Positions 8,237-16,633 of a DNA stretch of 64,000 bases are shown here, in pieces; position 1 is the first letter of the stretch, and each line of letters begins with the position of its first letter. The DNA is taken from positions 130,671 through 194,670 of the forward strand of contig NZ_BMTY01000012.1 in NCBI RefSeq assembly GCF_014649915.1, given 5' to 3'. The notes under the pieces were generated by a model that was not told where the DNA came from, did not search any database, and saw only the letters and a program-made list of their open reading frames with translations. The stretch is from Streptomyces toxytricini (GTDB lineage: Bacteria > Actinomycetota > Actinomycetes > Streptomycetales > Streptomycetaceae). The position numbers and the translations under genes are program-made.

Positions 8237-8853
8237 CCCGCCGCCGGCGCCCGCCCCGCCCCGGCCTTGGCCGCCGGGGCGGCCGGGGTGCGGGCCGTGC
8301 AGTCGGCCAGGTGGTCGTTGACGAGGCCGCAGGCCTGCATCAGCGCGTAGGCCGTCGTGGGCCCGACGAAGCGGATGCCGGCCTTCTTCAGCGCCTTGGC
8401 GAGCGCCGTCGACTCGGTCGTCACCGCCGGGACGTCCGTGACCGACGCGGGGGCGGGCCGGCCCGGCTCCGGGGCGTGCGACCAGATCAGGGCGTCCAGC
8501 TCGCCGGGCTCCCAGTCGGCGAGCACCCGCGCGTTGGCGAGCGTCGCGTCGATCTTGGCGCGGTTGCGGATGATCCGCTCGTCGGCGAGCAGCCGCTCGG
8601 CGTCCCGGTGGTCGAAGGCGGCGACGGCCGCGATCTCGAAGTTCGCGAAGGCCGCGCGGAAGCCCTCGCGCCGCCGCAGGATCGTCAGCCAGGACAGCCC
8701 GGACTGGAAGGCCTCCAGGCACAGCCGCTCGTACAGGGCGTCGTCCCCGTGGACGGCGCGGCCCCACTCGGTGTCGTGGTAGGCGGTGTAGTCCTCGGTG
8801 GCCAGGGCCCACGGGCAGCGCAGGGCGCCGTCCGCGCCCGCGAGGGCGGTCAC
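8221..8853 (-). CDS. tag: DNA-3-methyladenine glycosylase I
   Basis: Base-excision repair enzyme removing 3-methyladenine; 210 residues. Diagnostic features: CPWALATEDYTAYHDTEWG near the N-terminus, ERLCLEAFQSGLSWLTILRR, and a C-terminal NDHLADC; the N-terminal Cys and His with the C-terminal His and Cys are the four zinc ligands of the TagA family. The GTG start overlaps the DivIVA-like gene stop as GTGA (8850-8853), so the pair is translationally coupled. The tail after NDHLADC (~22 residues) is an Ala/Pro-rich extension. It overlaps the convergent enoyl-CoA hydratase gene by 16 bp. M. tuberculosis tagA (Rv1210) likewise follows a DivIVA-like gene. Confidence 0.93.
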   Translation of the reverse strand: MTALAGADGALRCPWALATEDYTAYHDTEWGRAVHGDDALYERLCLEAFQSGLSWLTILRRREGFRAAFANFEIAAVAAFDHRDAERLLADERIIRNRAKIDATLANARVLADWEPGELDALIWSHAPEPGRPAPASVTDVPAVTTESTALAKALKKAGIRFVGPTTAYALMQACGLVNDHLADCTARTPAAPAAKAGAGRAPAAGQRPR

Positions 8854-9299
8854 CGGGCGTCCTTGGTGAGGTCGACCGCGGTCGGCTCGGGGTCCTGCTC
8901 GGGCTCCGCGGCCTCCGCCTCCCCGGCCTCCCCGGCCGCCCCGGGCGCGTCCCCGGCGGCAGCCCCGGCCGCGGGAGCGGGAGCGGACCCGGCCGCCGCC
9001 GGCCGCCCGGCCGTCGCCACCGCCGCCGCCAGCTCGGCGATCTTGGAGTCCCGCTCGGCGAGCTCCGCCGCGAGGCGCTCCAGTACGTCGTCCACCTCGG
9101 CCATCCGGTAGCCGCGCGCCGCGACCGGCAGCCGCAGTGCCGCGACGTCGGCCGGGGCGACGGGGCGGGTCTCGGGCAGGGCGTCGGCGACCCGGTCGGG
9201 CTCCGCCTCGGGCAGGACGGCCTCGGAGCCGCCCCCGATCACGGCCAGGGTGACCGCGGTGACGACCACGACCAGCGCGATCAGCAGGAACCAGAACAC
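8850..9299 (-). CDS. Membrane-anchored DivIVA-domain protein
   Basis: A 149-residue protein with an N-terminal membrane helix (FWFLLIALVVVVTAVTLAVIGGG) followed by a short DivIVA-like segment (LRLPVAARGYRMAEVDDVLERLAAELAERDSKI), where the GYRMAEVD turn and following coiled coil are the recognisable parts, then an Ala/Pro/Glu-rich tail. It may bind curved membrane or scaffold the cell envelope; that is inference. I take GTG 9299, with AGGGAG 6 nt upstream; a GTG at 9329 would add 10 residues but touches its own ribosome-like run. Equivalent to M. tuberculosis Rv1209 by position. Confidence 0.75.
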   Translation of the reverse strand: MFWFLLIALVVVVTAVTLAVIGGGSEAVLPEAEPDRVADALPETRPVAPADVAALRLPVAARGYRMAEVDDVLERLAAELAERDSKIAELAAAVATAGRPAAAGSAPAPAAGAAAGDAPGAAGEAGEAEAAEPEQDPEPTAVDLTKDAR

Positions 9300-9415
9300 G
9301 ATCAACTCCCTGAGAGACTTGCGGGGCACCTCCCGGCGGCGGCCGGTGGACCACCAGGTGACCAGGTTAAGGTCGCGGACGGGGCGCGAGGGCCCCCTGA
9401 GGAGGAAAGAACGGG

Positions 9416-10276
9416 ATGCTGCGACTGGGCAGGCGCGAGTTCGACACCCACGAGCCGGTGATCATGGCGATCGTGAACCGGACGCCCGACTCCTTCTACG
9501 ACCAGGGCGCGACGTTCCGCGACGAGCCCGCCCTGGAGCGCGTGGAGCAGGCGGTGGCCGAGGGCGCGGCGATCATCGACGTCGGCGGGGTCAAGGCGGG
9601 GCCGGGCGAGCACGTGGACGCGGTCGAGGAGGCCCGGCGGACGGTCGGCTTCGTCGCCGAGGTCCGGCGCCGCCACCCGGACGTGGTGATCAGCGTCGAC
9701 ACCTGGCGGCACGAGGTCGGCGAGGCGGTCTGCGAGGCCGGTGCGGACCTGCTGAACGACGCCTGGGGCGGGGTCGACCCGAAGCTGACCGAGGTCGCCG
9801 CCCGGTACGGGGCGGGCCTGGTGTGCACGCACGCAGGCGGGGTCGAGCCGCGGACCCGGCCGCACCGGACCGCGTACGAGGACGTCATGGCGGACATCCT
9901 GCGGGTCACGGTGGGGCTGGCCGAGCGGGCCGCGGCCCTCGGTGTCCGCCGCGACGCGATCATGATCGATCCGGGGCACGACTTCGGGAAGAACACCCGG
10001 CACTCCCTGGAGGCGACCCGGCGCCTTGCGGAGATGGCGGAGACCGGCTGGCCCGTGCTGGTGTCGCTGTCCAACAAGGACTTCGTCGGCGAGACCCTGG
10101 ACCGTCCGGTCAAGGAGCGCCTGCTCGGCACGCTCGCCACGACCGCGGTGTCGGCCTGGCTGGGCGCGCAGGTCTACCGGGTGCACGAGGTCGCGGAGAC
10201 CCGGCAGGTCCTGGAGATGGTCCGGGCGATCCAGGGGCACCGGGAGCCGGCGGTGGCCCGCCGGGGACTGGCCTGA
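9416..10276 (+). CDS. folP2: Dihydropteroate synthase-like protein, FolP2 type
   Basis: A pterin-binding TIM-barrel protein of 286 residues. MAIVNRTPDSFYDQG corresponds to the DHPS MGILNVTPDSF loop, and the C-terminal barrel with RVHEV is present. However, the second loop reads DVGGVKAGPGEHVD, lacking the Ser-Thr-Arg of the DHPS GGESTRPG motif that contacts p-aminobenzoate. This is the FolP2 pattern; M. leprae/M. tuberculosis FolP2 (Rv1207) is reported not to replace FolP1, so classical folate synthesis is doubtful. ATG preceded by GAGGAAAG. It lies divergently from the DivIVA-like gene; the mycobacterial neighbour gpgS is absent here. Confidence 0.85.
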   Translation: MLRLGRREFDTHEPVIMAIVNRTPDSFYDQGATFRDEPALERVEQAVAEGAAIIDVGGVKAGPGEHVDAVEEARRTVGFVAEVRRRHPDVVISVDTWRHEVGEAVCEAGADLLNDAWGGVDPKLTEVAARYGAGLVCTHAGGVEPRTRPHRTAYEDVMADILRVTVGLAERAAALGVRRDAIMIDPGHDFGKNTRHSLEATRRLAEMAETGWPVLVSLSNKDFVGETLDRPVKERLLGTLATTAVSAWLGAQVYRVHEVAETRQVLEMVRAIQGHREPAVARRGLA

Positions 10277-10309
10277 GCCGGGCCCCGGCGGGGGGCTGCC
10301 GGCCGGCCC

Positions 10310-11074
10310 CTACTTTCCGACCTCCTTGGTGACGAGCGCGATGGCCTCCTCCACGTCGTCGGTGACGTGGAAGAGGTACAGGTCGCGCTCGGAGGCCTTG
10401 CCCTGGGCGATGACCGTGTTCCGGAGCCACTCGACCAGACCGCTCCAGTAGTCCGTGCCGAAGAGCACGATCGGGAAGCGGGTGATCTTCTGGGTCTGGA
10501 CCAGGGTCAGGGCCTCGAACAGCTCGTCCAGCGTGCCGAGTCCGCCCGGCAGCACGACGAAGCCCTGGCTGTACTTCACGAACATCGTCTTGCGGACGAA
10601 GAAGTACCGGAAGTTCAGCCCGAGGTCGACGTGCTGGTTGAGCCCCTGCTCGAAGGGCAGCTCGATGCCGAGGCCGACGGAGATCCCGTTCGCCTCCCGC
10701 GCACCCTTGTTGGCGGCCTCCATGGCGCCCGGACCGCCGCCGGTGATGACGGCGAAGCCGGCCTCGACGAGCGCGCTGCCGATGCGGACGCCGGCCTCGT
10801 ACTCCGGCGAGCCCGCCGGGGTGCGCGCCGAGCCGAACACGCTGATCGCGGGCGGCAGCTCCGCCAGCGTGCCGAAGCCCTCGATGAATTCCGACTGGAT
10901 GCGCAGGACCCGCCAGGGATCGGTGTGCACCCACTCGGAAGGCCCTGCCGAGTCCAGCAGCCGCTGGTCGGTCGTGCTGCCCGCCTGCACCTGGCTGCGG
11001 CGGCGCAGCACCGGTCCGAGCTGCTGCTCCTCGGGGCGGCGGACGCCTCCCTCGGCATCGCGGTGGTTGCCCAT
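10310..11074 (-). CDS. LOG family (TIGR00730) Rossmann-fold nucleotide phosphoribohydrolase-like protein
   Basis: A 254-residue member of the LOG ('lonely guy') family, whose studied members release cytokinin-type bases from nucleoside 5'-monophosphates; here a nucleotide-processing role is inferred. Both signature loops are seen: GGGPGAMEAANKGA (~residues 120-133) and PGGLGTLDELFE (~185-196, with the catalytic Arg/Glu neighbourhood). An N-terminal ~55-residue Arg-rich extension precedes the domain. ATG start with GGAGGGAG upstream. The M. tuberculosis LOG protein Rv1205 sits in the same order relative to folP2 and dapE. Convergent with folP2 (33 nt between stops). Confidence 0.88.
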   Translation of the reverse strand: MGNHRDAEGGVRRPEEQQLGPVLRRRSQVQAGSTTDQRLLDSAGPSEWVHTDPWRVLRIQSEFIEGFGTLAELPPAISVFGSARTPAGSPEYEAGVRIGSALVEAGFAVITGGGPGAMEAANKGAREANGISVGLGIELPFEQGLNQHVDLGLNFRYFFVRKTMFVKYSQGFVVLPGGLGTLDELFEALTLVQTQKITRFPIVLFGTDYWSGLVEWLRNTVIAQGKASERDLYLFHVTDDVEEAIALVTKEVGK

Positions 11075-11138
11075 GATGTGCTCCCTCCTGCTGATCGTTG
11101 GATCAGGGTAGGCGCACGGAGGTGACGGGAGGGGTAAT

Positions 11139-12218
11139 TCAGGAGGTCAGCCAGGCGCGGAGTCGTTCCTCGCAGTGCGCGATCGCCTTGGTGTCGACCC
11201 GTTCGTCGACCTTGTGGGCCAGCAGGGCGTTGCCCGGGCCGTAGTTGACGGCGGGGACGCCGAGCGCGCTGAAGCGGGAGACGTCGGTCCAGCCGAACTT
11301 GGGCATGGCGCGGCCGCCGACGGCCTCCATGAAGGCCTTCGCGGCCGGGTGCGAGAGCCCGGGGAGGGCGCCGCCGGAGGAGTCGTCGACGGTGAAGGCG
11401 GTGACGCCGCAGTCCGCGAAGACCTCCTCGACGTGGGCGATGGCTTCTGCCTCGCTGCGGTCGGGGGCGTAGCGGAAGTTGACGGTCACGGTGCAGGCGT
11501 CGGGGATGACGTTGTTGGCGACGCCGCCCTCGATGCGGACCGCGTTGAGGCCCTCGTGGTACTCCAGGCCGTCGATGACGGGCCGGCGCGGTTCGTAAGC
11601 GGCCAGCCTGGCCAGGATCGGGGCGGCGGCGTGGATGGCGTTGGAGCCCATCCAGCTGCGGGCGGAGTGGGCGCGCTCCCCGGAGGTGTGCAGCAGGACG
11701 CGCAGGGTGCCCTGGCAGCCGCCCTCGACCTCGGCGTCCGACGGCTCCAGGAGGACCGCGAAGTCCCCGGCGAGCCAGTCGGGGTGGGCCTCGGCGATCC
11801 GGCCCAGGCCGTTGAGGTGGGAGGCCACCTCCTCCTGGTCGTAGAAGACGAAGGTGAGGTCGCGGTTGGGCTCGGGCACGGTCGCGGCGATGCGCAGCTG
11901 CACGGCGACGCCGGACTTCATGTCGGTGGTGCCGCAGCCCCACAGGACGCCGTCGCCGTCGAGGCGGGAGGGGACGTTCCCGGCGATGGGCACGGTGTCG
12001 AGGTGCCCGGCGAGGACGACGCGCTCGGGGCGGCCGAGGCGGGTGCGGGCCACGACGTTGTTGCCGTACCGGTCGACCGTGAGGTGGGGCAGGCCCCGCA
12101 GGGCCTGTTCGACGAGGTCGGCGAGGGCCTTCTCGTCGCCGCTCACGGACGGGACGTCGACGAGCCTCGCGGTCAGCCGGGCTGCGTCGAGGGTGAGGTC
12201 GAGCTCGGTTTCGGACAT
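11139..12218 (-). CDS. dapE: Succinyl-diaminopimelate desuccinylase
   Basis: Zn-dependent M20 amidohydrolase producing LL-diaminopimelate for lysine and peptidoglycan synthesis. The 359-residue product has the metal-binding motifs LAGHLDTVPI (His, Asp) and WGCGTTDMKSGVA (Asp), the catalytic pair YDQEEVAS, and a dimerisation lid domain (CQGTLRVLLHTSGERAHSAR onwards). ATG at 12218 is chosen; GGAGG lies unusually close (one nt spacer). dapC, which makes the precursor two steps back in the same succinylase branch, lies 1.8 kb away. M. tuberculosis dapE is Rv1202, in the same relative order. Confidence 0.93.
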   Translation of the reverse strand: MSETELDLTLDAARLTARLVDVPSVSGDEKALADLVEQALRGLPHLTVDRYGNNVVARTRLGRPERVVLAGHLDTVPIAGNVPSRLDGDGVLWGCGTTDMKSGVAVQLRIAATVPEPNRDLTFVFYDQEEVASHLNGLGRIAEAHPDWLAGDFAVLLEPSDAEVEGGCQGTLRVLLHTSGERAHSARSWMGSNAIHAAAPILARLAAYEPRRPVIDGLEYHEGLNAVRIEGGVANNVIPDACTVTVNFRYAPDRSEAEAIAHVEEVFADCGVTAFTVDDSSGGALPGLSHPAAKAFMEAVGGRAMPKFGWTDVSRFSALGVPAVNYGPGNALLAHKVDERVDTKAIAHCEERLRAWLTS

Positions 12219-12304
12219 GCCTCCGACCCTAACGCGCCGTGCTGCGGCGAAGGTCTCACGTCCGACCGGTGGACGCGCGACGTGGCTGAAGTACGGTGGG
12301 CCGC

Positions 12305-13273
12305 GTGTCACAGAGCGATCACTCCCGCCCCCGCCGCCGCCGTAGGCTCCGCACGGCCGCCGGCCTGTGCGTCCTGCTCGCGCTCGCCGGCTACCTGGTC
12401 GTCCGGTTCGAGTCGACGGGAGGGGGCGGCGCACCGCACTGCACGGCCGCGGATTCGGCCGGGGACGGCTCCCCCGGGGGCAGCCGCCGCACGTACGACA
12501 TGACGCCCGAGCAGGCGGCGAACGCGGCGACGATAGCCGCGGTCGGGGTGGCCAAGGGGCTGCCCGACCGGGCGGTGACCATCGCGCTGGCGACGGCGAT
12601 GCAGGAGTCGGCGCTGCGCAACCTCGACCACGGCGACCGGGATTCGCTCGGCCTGTTCCAGCAGCGGCCCTCGCAGGGCTGGGGCACGCCGGAGCAGATC
12701 AGGGACCCCGTCTACTCGGCGGGGATCTTCTACGACCGGCTCGTCAAGGTGAAGGGGTACTCGCGGCTGCCGCTGACGGAAGCCGCGCAGAAGGTGCAGC
12801 TGAGCGGCTATCCGCAGGCGTACGCCAAGCACGAGCCGGACGCGGCGGTGCTGACGGCGGCGTTCGCCGGGGCCGGCGATCTGACCTGCGGCGGGCCCGC
12901 GCCGGCGGCGCCGGGTGATCCGCAGCGGGTGCGGGGCGAGCTGGAGCGGATCTTCGGCAAGAGCGGGCTGCACGCCTTCCCGAAGGAGCAGGCCGCCGCG
13001 GCGGCCGGCGGCGCGCCGGCGGCGGAAGCCGAGGTCGCGCTGGCGGAGAAGCCGGACGGCGGGGAGCAGGCCGCGCGGGGCAGCCGGGCGATCGCCGGCT
13101 GGGCGGTCGCGAACGCGCCGTCGCTGGGCATCGCGCGGGTCTCGTACGCGGACCGCAGCTGGGTGGCCGGCGAGAAGAAGGGCCGCTGGCAGCCTGCGGG
13201 CGGCGACGCGAAGGGCGGCGCGGACGCGCGCGGGGCGCAGCGCGGCCAGGTCCGCATCTTCCTGAAGGGCTGA
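12305..13273 (+). CDS. Secreted or membrane-anchored lysozyme-fold-like protein
   Basis: A 322-residue protein with an Arg-rich N-terminus and one hydrophobic helix (AAGLCVLLALAGYLVV), then a conserved actinobacterial module: ALATAMQESALRNLDHGDRDSLGLFQQRPSQGWGT. The QES...SLGLFQQRP pattern resembles lytic transglycosylase/lysozyme-like folds (catalytic Glu followed by a GLFQ-type loop), so peptidoglycan cleavage is a reasonable but unproven guess. The C-terminus from ~240 is Ala/Gly/Glu-rich. I choose GTG 12305 because TACGGT (12292-12297) lies 7 nt before it, with a weak GTGGAC 17 bp further up, suggesting a leaderless transcript; GTG 12296 is the alternative. Divergent from dapE. Confidence 0.7.
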   Translation: MSQSDHSRPRRRRRLRTAAGLCVLLALAGYLVVRFESTGGGGAPHCTAADSAGDGSPGGSRRTYDMTPEQAANAATIAAVGVAKGLPDRAVTIALATAMQESALRNLDHGDRDSLGLFQQRPSQGWGTPEQIRDPVYSAGIFYDRLVKVKGYSRLPLTEAAQKVQLSGYPQAYAKHEPDAAVLTAAFAGAGDLTCGGPAPAAPGDPQRVRGELERIFGKSGLHAFPKEQAAAAAGGAPAAEAEVALAEKPDGGEQAARGSRAIAGWAVANAPSLGIARVSYADRSWVAGEKKGRWQPAGGDAKGGADARGAQRGQVRIFLKG

Positions 13274-13421
13274 GCCGGGGGCTCCGGTCGCCCGCTCGCG
13301 CGTACGGGAGGTCACCCGCAGGGGGCCAACCGCGGGGCGGGCCTCCGGCGGCCTCCGGGGCGAGGAAGTGCTGGTCGGTCGGCATCCAATGCGCTTGTCC
13401 CGGAAGCCGATTAAACGATGC

Positions 13422-13443
13422 GTTACCGATCCTTTACCGAAGG
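13422..13443 (+). promoter_or_regulatory. 11-bp direct repeat upstream of the LPTD-repeat protein gene
   Basis: GTTACCGATCC and TTTACCGAAGG lie back to back, repeating TTACCGA at one helical turn, about 70 nt before the gene. Such 11-bp phasing is typical of response-regulator boxes (PhoP-type), but the match to the GTTCACC consensus is imperfect. Confidence 0.35.
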
Positions 13444-13513
13444 GCGCCGCAACCCGCCCCGTACCGCGAGCGGTTGTAGCGGGCGTACTCAGCCGCTACC
13501 GCTTAGGAGCAAC

Positions 13514-13915
13514 ATGTCCCTCCCCCTGACCCGCCGGATCGCCCGTACCGCGCTGCTGCTCGCAGCCGGGGCCGCTCCCGTGGTCGGTGCGGCCGGCGCG
13601 GCCAGCGCCGCGGGCCTGGACTCGTCCCTGCCGCAGCTGGGCGCCCTCACCGGGCCGCAGGCCGCGGACACCGCCTCCGAGGCCGTCCCGGCCGCGCCCG
13701 GGCAGGTCGCCGACACCGCGGGCGCCCTGCTGGGCGGCCTGCCGGCCGCCAAGGGCCTGCCGACCGACGCCGTCCCGGCCGGCGACCTCGCGGGCGCGGT
13801 CCCGGCGCAGGGCCTGCCGACCGACGCCCTGCCGACCGGCTCCCTGCCGACGGACTCGCTGCCGACGGACTCGCTGCCGCTGGGCTCCCTGCCCCTGAAC
13901 GGCCTCGCCGGCTGA
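13514..13915 (+). CDS. Small secreted protein with LPTD repeats
   Basis: A 133-residue exported protein of unknown function. Signal peptide residues 1-34 (Arg-rich start, hydrophobic core, ASAA cleavage region). The C-terminal half is a degenerate Leu-Pro repeat: GLPTDAVP, GLPTDALPTG, SLPTDSLPTDS, LPLGSLPLNGL. There is no sorting signal or membrane anchor, so it should be released or wall-associated by the repeats. ATG start with AGGAG 4 nt upstream. Related proteins are common in Streptomyces but have no assigned role. Convergent with dapC across a very strong hairpin. Confidence 0.8.
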   Translation: MSLPLTRRIARTALLLAAGAAPVVGAAGAASAAGLDSSLPQLGALTGPQAADTASEAVPAAPGQVADTAGALLGGLPAAKGLPTDAVPAGDLAGAVPAQGLPTDALPTGSLPTDSLPTDSLPLGSLPLNGLAG

Positions 13916-13940
13916 CGGACCCGCAGGACATCCGGAAGAC

Positions 13941-13985
13941 GGCCGAGGGGGCCGGGAGCGCTCGCCGCTCCCGGCCCCCTCGGCC
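13941..13985. terminator. Bidirectional terminator, perfect 20-bp stem
   Basis: Inverted repeat 13941-13960 / 13966-13985 with no mismatch and a 5-nt loop. It lies between the convergent LPTD-repeat gene (stop 13915) and dapC (stop 14001), so it can serve both. Confidence 0.92.
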
Positions 13986-14000
13986 CGTCCGGGCCCGCCG

Positions 14001-15095
14001 TCAGGCGAGCCGCTTGACCGCGGCGTCGACGCGCTCGTCCGTCGCCGTGAACGCGACGCGGACGTGCCGGGCACCCGCCTCGCCGTAGAAGTCGCCGGGG
14101 GCGACGAGGATGCCGAGGCCGGCGAGGTGGGCGACGGTGTCCCAGCAGGGCTCGTCGCGGGTCACCCACAGGTAGAGGCTGGCCTCGCTGTGCTCGACGC
14201 GGAAGCCGTGCGCCTCCAGGGCCGCGCGCAGCGCCGCGCGCCGGGCGGCGTAGCGGGCGCGCTGCTCCGCGACGTGCGCGTCGTCGCCGAGGGCCGCGAC
14301 CGTGGCGGCCTGTACCGGCGCCGGCGTCATCATGCCGCCGTGCTTGCGGATCTCCAGGAGCTCGCCGAGGACATCCGCGTCGCCGGCGATGAACGCGGCC
14401 CGGTAGCCCGCCAGGTTGGACCGCTTGGACAGGGAGTGGACGGCGACGAGGCCCTCGTAGGAGCCGCCGCAGACGTCGTCGTGGAGGACGGAGACGGGCT
14501 CGGCCTCCCAGCCGAGCTCCAGGTAGCACTCGTCGCTGAAGACCAGGACGGAGTGCTCCCGCGCCCAGGCCACGATGCGGACGAGCTCGTCCTTCGGGAT
14601 GACCGCGCCGGTCGGGTTGGAGGGCGAGTTGAGCCACAGCAGCTTCAGGCCGGCCGGGTCGAGCTCGGTCGGGTCGTCGTAGACGACGGCCTCGGCGCCG
14701 CAGAGCCGCGCGCCGACCTCGTACGTGGGGTAGGCGAGCCGCGGGTAGGCGACCTTGTCGCCGGGGCCCAGGCCGAGCTGCGTGGGCAGCCAGGCCACGA
14801 GCTCCTTGGAGCCGACGACGGGCAGGACGTTGCGGTGGCCTGCCGCGCTCGCTCCGAGGCGGCCGCGGAGCCAGCCGGTGATCGCGTCGCGCAGGGCGGG
14901 CGTCCCCCACACGGTGGGGTAGCCCGGGGAGTCCGCGGCGGCGACGAGGGCGCTGCGGATCAGCTGCGGCACCGGGTCCACGGGTGTGCCGACGGAGAGG
15001 TCGACGATGCCGTCGGGGTGCGCCGCGGCCGTCGCCTTGTACGGCTCCAGCTTGTCCCACGGGAAGACGGGAAGGCGTGCGGATACTGCGGCCAC
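14001..15095 (-). CDS. dapC: Succinyldiaminopimelate transaminase
   Basis: PLP-dependent fold-type I aminotransferase converting N-succinyl-2-amino-6-ketopimelate to N-succinyl-LL-diaminopimelate. The 364-residue product shows LWLNSPSNPTGAV (substrate/PLP contact), FSDECYLELGW (PLP-ring Asp and Tyr), and SLSKRSNLAGYRAAF, whose Lys forms the Schiff base. DapC is identified by the N-terminal FPWDKLEPYKA segment and by context: the ferredoxin gene directly upstream matches the M. tuberculosis Rv1177-Rv1178 pair. GTG at 15095 is preferred (GAGAGCAGAGAG upstream); the longer frame to 15341 is non-conserved. Confidence 0.9.
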   Translation of the reverse strand: MAAVSARLPVFPWDKLEPYKATAAAHPDGIVDLSVGTPVDPVPQLIRSALVAAADSPGYPTVWGTPALRDAITGWLRGRLGASAAGHRNVLPVVGSKELVAWLPTQLGLGPGDKVAYPRLAYPTYEVGARLCGAEAVVYDDPTELDPAGLKLLWLNSPSNPTGAVIPKDELVRIVAWAREHSVLVFSDECYLELGWEAEPVSVLHDDVCGGSYEGLVAVHSLSKRSNLAGYRAAFIAGDADVLGELLEIRKHGGMMTPAPVQAATVAALGDDAHVAEQRARYAARRAALRAALEAHGFRVEHSEASLYLWVTRDEPCWDTVAHLAGLGILVAPGDFYGEAGARHVRVAFTATDERVDAAVKRLA

Positions 15096-15205
15096 GGTGC
15101 TCTCTGCTCTCTCGTGCGGTCCGGTGCGGCGGGTGAACGGCTCGGTCCCGCGCGGCGCGGGGCCGTACGGGACCGAGGTGCGTTCCGCCCGCGTGGGGGC
15201 AGCCG

Positions 15206-15532
15206 TCAGTGGCCTTCGCCCATGGGCGGCAGCGCGGCGATGAAGGGGTGGTCGCGCTCGATCAGACCCAGCTTCGAGGCACCACCGGGCGAACCGAGCT
15301 CGTCGAAGAACTCGACGTTCGCCTTGTAGTACTCCTTCCACTCCTCCGGAGTGTCGTCCTCGTAGAAGATGGCCTCGACCGGGCAGACCGGCTCACAGGC
15401 GCCGCAGTCGACGCATTCGTCCGGGTGGATGTACAAGGACCGCTGGCCCTCGTAGATGCAGTCGACGGGGCACTCTTCGATGCATGCCTTGTCCTTGACG
15501 TCGACACAAGGCTCCGCGATGACGTAGGTCAC
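15206..15532 (-). CDS. fdxA: 7Fe ferredoxin (one [3Fe-4S] and one [4Fe-4S] cluster)
   Basis: A 108-residue low-potential electron carrier. Cys9, Cys17 and Cys50 match the [3Fe-4S] ligands, and Cys21, Cys40, Cys43, Cys46 the [4Fe-4S] ligands of the Azotobacter-type 7Fe ferredoxins; Cys25 is the usual extra cysteine. The C-terminal ~50 residues form the acidic extension typical of actinobacterial FdxA/FdxC. GTG start with GAGGAGG about 9 nt upstream. It precedes dapC on the same strand by 110 nt; whether it serves a particular oxygenase cannot be told from context. Confidence 0.93.
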   Translation of the reverse strand: MTYVIAEPCVDVKDKACIEECPVDCIYEGQRSLYIHPDECVDCGACEPVCPVEAIFYEDDTPEEWKEYYKANVEFFDELGSPGGASKLGLIERDHPFIAALPPMGEGH

Positions 15533-15649
15533 GCTCTCGTTCCTCCTCGGTAGGGCTGTCCATATCGCGCGGGAGCGCGGCGTCGTCGATGCCCACGCCT
15601 AGTATCTCCGTTCCCGGGCACGATCCGAACAGGAGGGGCGGACAGAGCT

Positions 15650-16633
15650 GTGGAAATCACTGCCGGTGGGCTGCTGGAGATCCGTATCACCCCCGCTGAC
15701 GTGGGTAAACGAGTCTCCGTACGACGGTCGGACGGGGGGCCGGACGGCAGGCCCCCGTTCACGGACACGGTAGGGGTTCTCACATCCTGGGACCGCGGTG
15801 TGCTCACGATCACACGCAAGAGCGGGGAATCCGTCCGCATCCCGGAATCCTCGCTGGTGGCGGGCAAGGTCGTGCCCGCCGCGCCGGCCCGCCGCAGGGG
15901 TCCGGCGGCCTCCTTCGAGGAGCTGGCGCGCGTCGGCGCGCGGGCCTGGCAGCCGCTGGAGAGCGAGCCGCTCGGCGGGTGGACGCTGCGGGCGGCCGGC
16001 GGGTTCACCCGGCGCGCCAACTCCGTCCTGGCGCTCGGCGACCCCGGGATACCGCTCGGTGAAGCACTCGCCCGGGTGACGGCCTGGTACGCGGAACGAG
16101 GACTTCCGCCCTATGTGCAGGGGGCGACGGGCGCCGCGGGCACCCAGGAGGTGCTCCTCGCGGAGCTGGAGCGGCGCGGCTGGCGGCGCGAGGTGTCGGC
16201 GGAGGTCCGCACCGCCGCGCTGGCGCCGCTGGCCGACACCGACGCGGACACCGCGGCCGTACGGCTGTCCCGGACTCCGGACGCGGAGTGGCTCTCCCGC
16301 TACGGCCGGGTCGAGGACCCGGACACGGCGCGCCGGGTGCTGGAGGCCGGCCCGTCGGTGTGGTTCGCGACCGTGCCCGGCGCCGCGATCGGCCGCCTGG
16401 TCGTGGACGGCCGGTGGGCCGGCTTCGCGGCCGTCGAGGTCGCCCCGGAGCGGCGGCGCGAGGGGCTGGCGACAGCGGTGATGGCCGCGCTGGCCGCACG
16501 CGCCCTGGAGGAGGGCGCCTCCGCGGCGTGGCTCCAGGTGGAGGCCGGCAACGCCGCGGCCCGCGCGCTCTACGACGGCCTGGGCTTCGCCGCGCACCAC
16601 GCCTACCACCACTACCGGCAGGCCCGGCCGTGA
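15650..16633 (+). CDS. GNAT family N-acetyltransferase with N-terminal SH3-like extension
   Basis: A 327-residue protein. Residues ~190-325 contain the GNAT fold: AAVEVAPERRREGLATAVMAALAARA is motif A with the acetyl-CoA pyrophosphate loop, and LQVEAGNAAARALYDGLGF is motif B. Residues 1-75 (EIRITPADVGKRVSVRR ... GVLTSWDRGVLTITRKSG) look like a small beta-barrel; this N-terminal arrangement is recurrent in actinobacteria. Substrate unknown. GTG start with AGGAGGGG about 11 nt upstream. Its TGA overlaps the GTG of the SirB1-like gene (GTGA at 16630-16633), so the two are coupled. Confidence 0.85.
   Translation: MEITAGGLLEIRITPADVGKRVSVRRSDGGPDGRPPFTDTVGVLTSWDRGVLTITRKSGESVRIPESSLVAGKVVPAAPARRRGPAASFEELARVGARAWQPLESEPLGGWTLRAAGGFTRRANSVLALGDPGIPLGEALARVTAWYAERGLPPYVQGATGAAGTQEVLLAELERRGWRREVSAEVRTAALAPLADTDADTAAVRLSRTPDAEWLSRYGRVEDPDTARRVLEAGPSVWFATVPGAAIGRLVVDGRWAGFAAVEVAPERRREGLATAVMAALAARALEEGASAAWLQVEAGNAAARALYDGLGFAAHHAYHHYRQARP

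Noticed and set aside
13422-13443. Assigning the TTACCGA direct repeat as a definite PhoP box
   Set aside because: Spacing fits but the core differs from GTTCACC; kept only as a candidate site.
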